The translations under genes were made by a program, and so were the position numbers. From positions 8,946,001-9,010,000 of the forward strand of contig NZ_JAPNKC010000001.1 in assembly GCF_026626705.1 (NCBI RefSeq): 64,000 nt of DNA. The letters are read 5' to 3'. The stretch's first letter is position 1. Every line of letters starts with the position of its first letter. Of the stretch, positions 40,751-47,674 are shown piece after piece. The DNA comes from Pyxidicoccus sp. MSG2 (GTDB lineage: Bacteria; Myxococcota; Myxococcia; Myxococcales; Myxococcaceae). The notes under the pieces were generated by a model, which worked only from the letters and a program-made list of their open reading frames with translations, made no database searches and was not told the DNA's origin.

Positions 40751-42839
40751 GGTGGCTGCGCACGCCGGAGGACACCACCCAGAGCTGGTGGGACGTGCGC
40801 GTAATCGCCACGTGCAGGCGGCGGCGCGACTCGTCGTCCATGGGCCAGGCCCGCGCCGTTGCATCCGGGATGATGACGTAGTCGAACTCCAGGCCCTTCA
40901 CGCTGTCCACGTCGGTGATGTCCACGCCGGGCTCGAAGGTGAACTCGCCGTCGCTCACCCGCCGGGCCCAGGGCAGGTCGGCCACGACGCGGTAGACGGC
41001 CTCCGCGGACTCGGGGCTGCTGGCGATGACGCCCACCGACGCATGGGGCTCGCGTGAGACGAGGTCCCTCAGCGCCTCGCCGATGAACAGCTGCGCCTGG
41101 GCCTCGTCCGGGAAGTGGTGGAAGCCCACCGGCGCGCCCGGGCGGCCCGTGTGCGCGGAGGCCTCCGGGGCCTGGGTGCCCAGCACCTGCCGCGCCAGCT
41201 CCACCACCGGTTGCGGACAGCGGTAGGACACCTGGAGCCGGCAGGTGGCGGCGTCGCGGATGTTCAGCTCGTTGAGGACGGCGGGCCACCCCGCGAAGCC
41301 GGCGTCCGTCTGCTGCATCTCGTCTCCGGCCAGCGTGCAGCTTTTGCCCTTGCCCAGCAGGCGGCTCACGGCGAACAGCTCGAAGAGGGAGAAGTCCTCC
41401 GCCTCGTCGAGCACGACGTGCGCCATCCGCTCCAGGCCCAGCGAGGTGTGCTGGGCCTTGAGGAACATCAGGATGGGCAGGTCATCCAGGTCCACCGTGC
41501 CGGCCATGGCGTACGGCGTGTCCGCTTCAATGGCCTTCCCGTCCATGGTGACGAGGCGGTCCGTGTCGGTGATGTCCTTCAGTTCCTTGTCGAGCGGCGT
41601 GGAGTGCTGGAGGCGCGTGTGCTCCATCACCTCGTCGATGGCGGTGCGCGGCAGCTCTCCGCGCGCGGCGTTGACCACGGTGTCCAGGAAGCGCCGGTCG
41701 AAGTACGCGTCCGCCAGCCGCTTGCGCAGCCGCTCCAGCGTCACGCCGGCCGCCGTCTTCGGCACGCCCACGCGGGCGGCCAGCGCGCGCCTCAGGGCGG
41801 GGTGGCGCTTGAAGCGCGACACCAGCGGCGGCGTGTCGTGCCACAGCTTGATGCCGGGCAGGTCGAACGCCTGCTTCGCCGTGGCCAGCAGCCACGAGTC
41901 GCGCGTCTGCACGGCCACGCCGCCCAGGCCGAGCGGCGCCAGCAGGCGGCGGGACAGCCGGGCCAGGCCCTCCTCGGGGACGATGAGCTTCATCCGGGAC
42001 TGGGGGTAGGTCTGCGCGTCGTCGAAGGCAATCTTCGCCAGCCGGTGCAGGGCCACCGTCGTCTTCCCGCTGCCGGCGCTGCCCAGCACGAGCAGCGGCT
42101 GGTCCGGGCCGGTGCTGACGGCCTCGTACTGCTCCGGGTCCAGGAGCGCGGTGACGCCGAAGGCATCCTCGGTGCGGCGGGCGCCCTTGCCGGTGCCGAG
42201 GAACTCCGGTCGCGCGGCGGTGCCCGCGCCTCCCGACTGGAGCGTGGCGACGTCGAGCCCCACGCTGTGCCATGCGCCGTCCGCGGCGCGCTCCAGCACC
42301 AGCGTGCCGGAGATGATGCGCGTCAGCACGCCGCGCTCGATGACGACGAGCCGCCGCGTCTGCACGGTGCCCTCCGCGAGCCGCTCGCCGAAGTACTCCT
42401 CGTAGGAGTCGCCTTCCTCGTAGCAGTAGAAGACGCGGGCGACGGGGGCGAAGCGCCAGTCGATGACGCGCACGCCGGCGCTCACGTCCGCGAAGGTGGT
42501 GCGTCCCAGCAGATAGTCGCGGGGCCCGCCCGCGCCGTCCAGGCGCAGGTGCGCGAAGTAGGGGGCCTGGGGGTCCGGCAGGCGCGCGGCCTCCTGGCGC
42601 TCCATGAGGGAGCGCGTCTCGTTCATCTGCGCGAAGAGGTGCGGCAGGTCCGCGACGGCGGCGGTGGCCACGTCGTCGCGCAGCACCTGGAGCTGGGCGA
42701 CCAGTCCCTGGGTGTCCGTCTTGCGGCCGGCCTTGTGCCGGGCTGCCTCCAGCGTGGCCTGCACGCGGGCGAGCAGTGCCTCCTCCTCGGCGATGATGTC
42801 GAGGGCGCCTTCCGGAAGGTTGCCATGGGCGTGGCTCAT
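40713..42839 (-). CDS. HelD-like UvrD-family helicase
   Basis: 708 residues from ATG 42839. An N-terminal helical hairpin (residues 1-80, with IIAEEEALLARVQATLEAAR) and an insert with YCYEEGDSYEEYFG precede the SF1 core, as in HelD, the motor that removes and recycles RNA polymerase. The core has Walker A LGSAGSGKTT near 250, VLDEAEDFS near 477, TLAGDEMQQTD near 500 and the C-terminal DVDSVKGLEFDYVIIP and ITRTS motifs. HelD proteins are known to protect RNA polymerase, in some cases from rifamycins. The 3' end overlaps the kinase gene by 38 bases on the opposite strand. Confidence 0.82.
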   Translation of the reverse strand: MSHAHGNLPEGALDIIAEEEALLARVQATLEAARHKAGRKTDTQGLVAQLQVLRDDVATAAVADLPHLFAQMNETRSLMERQEAARLPDPQAPYFAHLRLDGAGGPRDYLLGRTTFADVSAGVRVIDWRFAPVARVFYCYEEGDSYEEYFGERLAEGTVQTRRLVVIERGVLTRIISGTLVLERAADGAWHSVGLDVATLQSGGAGTAARPEFLGTGKGARRTEDAFGVTALLDPEQYEAVSTGPDQPLLVLGSAGSGKTTVALHRLAKIAFDDAQTYPQSRMKLIVPEEGLARLSRRLLAPLGLGGVAVQTRDSWLLATAKQAFDLPGIKLWHDTPPLVSRFKRHPALRRALAARVGVPKTAAGVTLERLRKRLADAYFDRRFLDTVVNAARGELPRTAIDEVMEHTRLQHSTPLDKELKDITDTDRLVTMDGKAIEADTPYAMAGTVDLDDLPILMFLKAQHTSLGLERMAHVVLDEAEDFSLFELFAVSRLLGKGKSCTLAGDEMQQTDAGFAGWPAVLNELNIRDAATCRLQVSYRCPQPVVELARQVLGTQAPEASAHTGRPGAPVGFHHFPDEAQAQLFIGEALRDLVSREPHASVGVIASSPESAEAVYRVVADLPWARRVSDGEFTFEPGVDITDVDSVKGLEFDYVIIPDATARAWPMDDESRRRLHVAITRTSHQLWVVSSGVRSHLIPGAAGAAAPR

Positions 42840-42879
42840 GCGCGGCAAGGTGAACCCTGGCGGCGTGCAGGTCAACCCG

Positions 42880-42907
42880 TTGTTCTTCCTGGGAAAGTTG
42901 CTACTTT
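42880..42907 (+). promoter_or_regulatory. Possible promoter of the ChaN/TraB-like operon
   Basis: TTGTTC and TACTTT are separated by 16 bases in the gap between the divergent HelD-like gene and the lipoprotein gene. It is followed by a long hairpin leader. Confidence 0.35.
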
Positions 42908-42954
42908 ATGGGTGGCCTGAAGGAGCGGCCATGCGGCGCCTCACGCGTGACTCG

Positions 42955-42988
42955 CCTCGTGGACCCGGGCAGAGTCCGGGCCACGAGG
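42955..42988 (+). promoter_or_regulatory. Hairpin that covers the ribosome-binding site
   Basis: CCTCGTGG and CCACGAGG, with CCCGG and CCGGG inside and a one-base bulge, form a 13-pair hairpin. The right arm contains most of GAGGAGG, the Shine-Dalgarno sequence ten bases before ATG 43002. Folding would hide it, so translation may be controlled by a ligand, protein or temperature. No known riboswitch class was recognised. Confidence 0.45.
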
Positions 42989-43001
42989 AGGCTCATACCG
43001 A

Positions 43002-43892
43002 ATGGCAACAGTCACCCTGCGTCACCTGCTGGTCGCCGCCGCGCTGCTGGGAGGTTGCAAGACGGCCGAGCCCGTCGTCCAGCCGTCTGGCGCGAGCTCC
43101 GCCACCGCCGCGAAGGCGGACTGTGGCCCCGCCATTCCCGGCATGGAGGCGCTGCTGAAGCCCGCGGCCTTCATCGTCCTCGGAGAGATGCACGGCACCC
43201 AGGAGGCGCCGGCCTTCACCACACGGCTCGTCTGTCATGCCGCGGCCTCGGGGCAGCCCGTGCGGGTGGGGCTGGAATTGCCCGTGGAGGAGCAGCCGCG
43301 CATCGACGCGTTCCTCGCGAGCGAGGATGGCGCGCTCCAGCCGCTCACGGTGGGCGGGTTCTGGACCCAGGAGAATCAGGACGGCCGGAGCAGCAAGGCG
43401 ATGCTCCAGGCCCTCGTCCGGCTTCGCGAGTTGAGGCGCGCGGGCCTTCCCGTGGAGGTGCGCGCCTTCGACGCGGGCGGCGGGGACCGTGATGCCACCA
43501 TGGCGGCGAAGCTCCTCCAGGAGCGTGCCCTGGCCCCCCGCGACACCTTCATCGTGCTGACCGGAAACCTCCACGCCCGCCGTGACAAGGGCGCGCCGTG
43601 GGACCCGAATCTGCGCTTCATGTCCAACCACCTGCTCGAAGCGGAGCCCGGGCTGGTGACGCTCGACATGGCCTACCTGGGCGGGAGCATGTGGGCCTGC
43701 ATCGGAGGGAAGGGGGACGCCTGCACGCTCCACCCGCTGAAGAAGGCCCGCTACGAGGAGCACGCGGCGACGCCGCGCATCGTCGTCCAGAAGGGGACCA
43801 CGGACGAAGGTTATGACGGCGTCTACGGCGTCGGCACGGCGACCGCTTCACCTCCCGCGGTCCACGCGGCCACGGCGCTCCCCACGCCCTGA
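43002..43892 (+). CDS. ChaN/TraB-like superfamily lipoprotein
   Basis: 296 residues. A lipoprotein signal ends at C19 (LLGGC). The domain has motifs of the EreA/ChaN/TIKI superfamily: FIVLGEMHGTQEAPAF near 58 with Glu-His, VGLELPVEEQPRI near 88, and VLTGNLHARRDKG near 186 with a His. These residues form the metal or haem site in relatives. Possible roles are haem-iron binding (ChaN) or metal-dependent proteolysis (TIKI). Four other Cys are present. The gene is five bases upstream of the AraC regulator, so the pair are an operon. GAGGAGG ribosome site, partly closed by a hairpin. Confidence 0.7.
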   Translation: MATVTLRHLLVAAALLGGCKTAEPVVQPSGASSATAAKADCGPAIPGMEALLKPAAFIVLGEMHGTQEAPAFTTRLVCHAAASGQPVRVGLELPVEEQPRIDAFLASEDGALQPLTVGGFWTQENQDGRSSKAMLQALVRLRELRRAGLPVEVRAFDAGGGDRDATMAAKLLQERALAPRDTFIVLTGNLHARRDKGAPWDPNLRFMSNHLLEAEPGLVTLDMAYLGGSMWACIGGKGDACTLHPLKKARYEEHAATPRIVVQKGTTDEGYDGVYGVGTATASPPAVHAATALPTP

Positions 43893-43897
43893 GCACC

Positions 43898-44674
43898 GTG
43901 AGCAGGACCCGCGCCTGGAAGGGGCAGCTCTTCTTCGGACCCCGGCGGCTCTTGTACGCCGGGCCGCTCGGTGAGACGCGCCCGCACGCGCACCACACCT
44001 TCCAGCTCCTCCTGTCGCTCGGGGAGCCGGTGGCGCTGCGGGACGCCCACCAGCACGTGGTCACCTGCCAGGCGGCCGTGACTCCGCCCGATGTCGAGCA
44101 CACCATCGCCAGTCCGAGCGCGGCCGTGGTCCTCCTGCATGTGAACCCGGATGATTCGGTGGGCCGTCAGCTGCGCACGCTGGGCATCGGCGCGGATGCC
44201 GAGGCCTGGCGGTGTGCGGGCGCGCCCCTGCTCACCCAGGGCGTGAAGTCCGTGCCGAAGCGCTGGGCTGATGCGGAGCTCCTCTCGCATTCGCTGCTTC
44301 AGTCGCTGCGGGCCGACACGCGACAGGCCCCGCCGGCCCACCCCGCCGTGAAGAGGCTCCTGCGCCTGTTGCCGGACCTGCTGGAAGAGGACGTGCGCCT
44401 GTCCGCTCTCGCGCCGCGGGTGGGACTGTCCGCGGGGCGGCTGTCACACCTGTTCGGCCAGGAGGTGGGCCTGCCCTTGCGGCCCTACGTCCTCTGGCTG
44501 CGCCTGCAGCGCGCCGCCGGACACCTCCAGCGCGGGGCCTCGCTCACGCGGGCGGCGCATGCCGCGGGCTTCACCGACAGCGCGCACCTCAGCCACGCGT
44601 TCCGCCGCACCTTCGGCCTCTCCCCGTCGGAGATTGCGGGCGTCGTGGACTGGGTCCTCCCGCCTCCGGAGTAG
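43898..44674 (+). CDS. AraC-family transcriptional regulator
   Basis: 258 residues from GTG 43898. An N-terminal cupin-like domain (residues 10-95, with RPHAHHTFQLLLSLG) should bind a ligand. The C-terminal double HTH (155-250) has LSALAPRVGLSAGRLSHLF, RLQRAAGHLQ and AAHAAGFTDSAHLSHAFRR with GLSPSE, the AraC signature. It lies five bases after the ChaN-like lipoprotein gene and upstream of the DUF3703 gene. It may control this operon. The inducer is unknown. Confidence 0.9.
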   Translation: MSRTRAWKGQLFFGPRRLLYAGPLGETRPHAHHTFQLLLSLGEPVALRDAHQHVVTCQAAVTPPDVEHTIASPSAAVVLLHVNPDDSVGRQLRTLGIGADAEAWRCAGAPLLTQGVKSVPKRWADAELLSHSLLQSLRADTRQAPPAHPAVKRLLRLLPDLLEEDVRLSALAPRVGLSAGRLSHLFGQEVGLPLRPYVLWLRLQRAAGHLQRGASLTRAAHAAGFTDSAHLSHAFRRTFGLSPSEIAGVVDWVLPPPE

Positions 44675-44739
44675 CGAGTTCTTACAAGCCCGCGGCCACC
44701 TCCCCGCGCGAGGGTGAAGACACCCACGAGGAGGAAGTC

Positions 44740-45087
44740 ATGCCCATGAAGCCGAAGCTGCGCGCCGCCTTCGAGGCGGAGCTGCGCGAAGCCGTCGAGG
44801 CCGAGGCGCGCCAGGAGCTGCCGCGCGCCTGGCGCCACCTGGAGCGGGCCCACGTACTGAGCCAGGCCTACGCGGGGCCGCATGTCCGCGCGCACTGCCG
44901 GATGTTCGCCTTCGGGTGGCGGCGCCGCGACACGCGCGAGCTGATGGGGCAGTTCGCGCGAATTCTCGTCGCCGGGCCGGGCTCGTGGCTGGGCCGGGCT
45001 CCGCTCGGCAACACCGGTGGCGCCAACGTGGGCATCCTCACGCCCATGCCCATCCCCGAGGATTTGCGGGCGCTGCTGGACGCGTGA
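44740..45087 (+). CDS. DUF3703 family protein
   Basis: 115 residues with GAGGAGG seven bases before the ATG. The sequence has the DUF3703 pattern: RAWRHLERAHVLSQAYAGPH near 28-47, HCRMFAFGWRRRDTREL, and the C-terminal GNTGGANVGILTPMPIP near 90-106. No signal or membrane segment. The function of the family is unknown. It follows the AraC gene by 65 bases and probably belongs to the same transcription unit. A terminator hairpin lies just after the stop. Confidence 0.85.
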   Translation: MPMKPKLRAAFEAELREAVEAEARQELPRAWRHLERAHVLSQAYAGPHVRAHCRMFAFGWRRRDTRELMGQFARILVAGPGSWLGRAPLGNTGGANVGILTPMPIPEDLRALLDA

Positions 45088-45094
45088 GGGCGCC

Positions 45095-45113
45095 GCCCCT
45101 GTCCGCGAGGGGC
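45095..45113 (+). terminator. Terminator after the DUF3703 gene
   Basis: GCCCCT-GTCCGCG-AGGGGC, a perfect six-pair stem with a seven-base loop, starting eight bases after the stop codon. No T-tract. Confidence 0.45.
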
Positions 45114-45318
45114 CGGGAGCGGTAGGCTTCAAGGCGATGAGCCGATGTCTCCGCGCACCTCGTGCTCGCGACGTTCACCGCGCCCATGGAGACACCGGAC
45201 GTTTCACCGCGCCCGAGCATCCGGACACGTCCACCTCGTAGCGACGCGCGGACCCACGAGCCGAGCAACCCCGCGATGGGCGCCCCTGTGCCCTTCGTTC
45301 GCGGAACCGGAGGATGGA

Positions 45319-45924
45319 ATGGACGTGTCGATGACCCGCCGGGGACTCCTCAAGCGCGGGCTCTTCGGGGGCGCCCTGCTGGCGCTGGGAGGCAGCGCCC
45401 TGCTGGCCTCTCGCGACGGGCTGTCACTGGCGCTTCCTCCAGAGGGGCTCCAGGTGCTGGGCCCGCGCGAGTACGCCACGCTCCAGGCGCTGGCGAGGCG
45501 GGCCTTCCCGGGGCGCCCGGGCTGGCCGGACGCGGACGCGGCGCGCGTGGCCTTCACGGCGGACGGGCTGCTCGCGCGCGGAGACCCCGCCGTGGCGAAG
45601 GAGGTGAAGGACCTCCTGGGCCTCTTCGACAACGCACTCGCGGGCTTCCTCTTCAGCGGTCGCGTCACTCCCTTCTCGCGGCTGTCCCCCGAGGACCAGG
45701 ACGCGGTCTTCGAAGACTGGCGCACGTCGCGCCTGATGCTGCGGCGCACGGGACACCATGCATTGCGCACGCTGGTGTACAGCGCCTACTACCTGCACCC
45801 GGCGGCGGCCACGGCCGCGGGCTACGCCATTCCGGAGGGCTTCCACGATGCGAACGCGGTGGCCTGGAAGGGAGAGGGCCCCCGCCCCGCGCCGCTGACG
45901 CAGAAGGAGGGGTCCACGCCATGA
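45319..45924 (+). CDS. Tat-exported small subunit-like protein (gluconate 2-dehydrogenase subunit 3 type)
   Basis: 201 residues from ATG 45319 with GGAGG five bases upstream; the open frame extends upstream but that part lacks coding character. A twin-arginine signal (TRRGLLK at 6-12 and a hydrophobic stretch to about 33) marks export in folded form. The mature part (LSPEDQDAVFEDWRTSRLML near 119) matches the small helical subunit that accompanies GMC dehydrogenases. Its stop overlaps the ATG of the GMC oxidoreductase gene, which supports a complex in which it carries the large subunit across the membrane. Confidence 0.75.
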   Translation: MDVSMTRRGLLKRGLFGGALLALGGSALLASRDGLSLALPPEGLQVLGPREYATLQALARRAFPGRPGWPDADAARVAFTADGLLARGDPAVAKEVKDLLGLFDNALAGFLFSGRVTPFSRLSPEDQDAVFEDWRTSRLMLRRTGHHALRTLVYSAYYLHPAAATAAGYAIPEGFHDANAVAWKGEGPRPAPLTQKEGSTP

Positions 45925-47483
45925 GCGGCCGAATCTTCACCGGAGACGAGCTCACCGAGGACCGCACCATCACCTGTGACGTGTGCGTGGTGGGCAGCGG
46001 CGCGGGCGGCGGCGTGCTGGGCCACGAACTGGCGCGGCGCGGCCTGGACGTGGTGATGCTGGAGGAGGGGAGCTACCGCACCCGCCGCGACTTCGACATG
46101 AAGGAGTCCACGGCGTACCCGGCCCTGTACCAGGAGATGGCCAACCGGGCGACGGATGACCTGGCCATCAGCATCCTCCAGGGCCGCGCCGTGGGTGGCG
46201 GCACCACCGTCAACTGGTGCGCCAGCTTCCGCACCCCGCCGGAAATCCTCCACCGCTGGCGCGACATCCACGGCGTGAAGGGGCTGGACGAGCACACGCT
46301 CACCCCGCACTGGGACTGGTTGGAAGAGCGGCTGCACATCCGCGACTGGCCCATCGAAAGGGCCAATCGCAACAACCAACTCCTATGGGAGGGGCTGGGA
46401 AAGCTCGGCTACAGCCGGGGCACGGTGAAGCGCAACGTGAAGAACTGCGCGGCCCTGGGCGCCTGCGGGTTGGGCTGCCCCACGGACGCGAAGCAGTCCA
46501 TGCTGGTGACGTTGATTCCAGACGCGGTGGAGCAGGGAATGCGCCTGTTCGCCAACGTGAGCGCACGCAAGCTGGAAATGGATGGCATGCGCGTGGTGGC
46601 GGTACACGCGGACGTGCTGGACCCGCGCACGGACCGGCCCACGGGCCGGCGGCTCACGGTGAAGTCGAAGGTGACGGCGGTATGCGGCGGGGCCATCAAC
46701 TCCCCGGCGCTGCTGCTGCGCAGCGGGCTCACCGCGCGGGGGCTCGTGGGCAAGCGCTTCTTCCTGCATCCGGTGGTCGTCTCCACGGCCCGCTTCCGCG
46801 AGCGGGTGGAGGCCTTCCAAGGCGCGCCGCTCAGCGTCTACTCGCGCCAGTTCATCGACCGGGGGCCGGGGAAGTTGGGCTGGCTCATCGAGGTGCCGCC
46901 CATCCACCCCGTCCTCGCCTCGGTGACGATGCCGGGCTTCGGCGCCGCGCATCAGGACCTGATGGCGCGGTTGCCGTATGCCAATGCGGTCATCTCCATC
47001 ACCCTGGATGGCGTGCATCCCGGCGACGAGGGCGGCACGGTGGGGCTGCGCGGCGAGGGCGAGTACACGCGGCTGAAGGTGGACTACCCGCTCACCGACT
47101 TCCACTGGGAGGGCTTCCGCGAGGCGCTGAAGGTGGCCGCGCGCCTGCAATTCGCCGCGGGCGCGGAGCAGGTGCTCAGCCCGCACTCGGCGCCGGTGGT
47201 GATGCACGGCGAGAAGGACGTGGCGCTGCTGGACCGGGCGCCCTACGCGCCGCTGCTGTGTCGCGTGGCCAGCGCCCACCAGATGGGCGGCTGCGCCATG
47301 GGTGGCAGCGCGAAGACGAGCGTGGTGGACAGCACGCTGCGCTACTGGGACGCGGACAACCTCTTCGTGGTGGACGGCTCGGTGTTCCCCACCGCGCTGG
47401 GCGTCAACCCCATGGAGACCATCCTCGGCCTCGCGCACTGGGGCAGCCAGCACGTCGCCAACGCGGTGGGTGGGCGCTCCTGA
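45921..47483 (+). CDS. GMC-family FAD-dependent oxidoreductase
   Basis: 520 residues from the ATG overlapping the small-subunit stop. The dinucleotide-binding motif VVGSGAGGGVLGHELARRG lies near 23-41, a substrate-side segment GRAVGGGTTVNWCASF near 90-105, ACGLGCPTDAKQSM near 180, and the C-terminal HQMGGCAMG plus VVDGSVFPTALGVNPMETI near 470-500. These are the markers of GMC/glucose-methanol-choline dehydrogenases. The lack of its own signal peptide and the coupled Tat subunit suggest it is exported piggyback. No cytochrome c subunit gene is adjacent, so the electron acceptor is unknown. A perfect terminator follows. Confidence 0.9.
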   Translation: MSGRIFTGDELTEDRTITCDVCVVGSGAGGGVLGHELARRGLDVVMLEEGSYRTRRDFDMKESTAYPALYQEMANRATDDLAISILQGRAVGGGTTVNWCASFRTPPEILHRWRDIHGVKGLDEHTLTPHWDWLEERLHIRDWPIERANRNNQLLWEGLGKLGYSRGTVKRNVKNCAALGACGLGCPTDAKQSMLVTLIPDAVEQGMRLFANVSARKLEMDGMRVVAVHADVLDPRTDRPTGRRLTVKSKVTAVCGGAINSPALLLRSGLTARGLVGKRFFLHPVVVSTARFRERVEAFQGAPLSVYSRQFIDRGPGKLGWLIEVPPIHPVLASVTMPGFGAAHQDLMARLPYANAVISITLDGVHPGDEGGTVGLRGEGEYTRLKVDYPLTDFHWEGFREALKVAARLQFAAGAEQVLSPHSAPVVMHGEKDVALLDRAPYAPLLCRVASAHQMGGCAMGGSAKTSVVDSTLRYWDADNLFVVDGSVFPTALGVNPMETILGLAHWGSQHVANAVGGRS

Positions 47484-47486
47484 GAC

Positions 47487-47506
47487 TCCGGGCCCCTTGG
47501 CCCGGA
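47487..47506 (+). terminator. Terminator of the GMC oxidoreductase operon
   Basis: TCCGGGCC-CCTT-GGCCCGGA, a perfect eight-pair stem with a four-base loop, three bases after the stop. Confidence 0.6.
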
Positions 47507-47674
47507 CCTCGTGTCGATGCTATTCGCCCGTCTCGATGTCTGCCCTTGGCGCCGAAGCCTGAGCAGCTGTCAGGCTTTGCCGTCCTTGGCGGGCTGAAGC
47601 GAATCATTATCACCCGGGGGAGGCATGGGGCCGTGTGGACCCGTCATGCTGCTTCCGGGCTCCGCCGGAGCATC

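Noticed and set aside
47602..47611. Half of a Fur box (AATCATTATC)
   Set aside because: Matches the right half of the consensus but the left half (GATAATGAT) is absent; a chance match in a short A/T-rich patch is likely.
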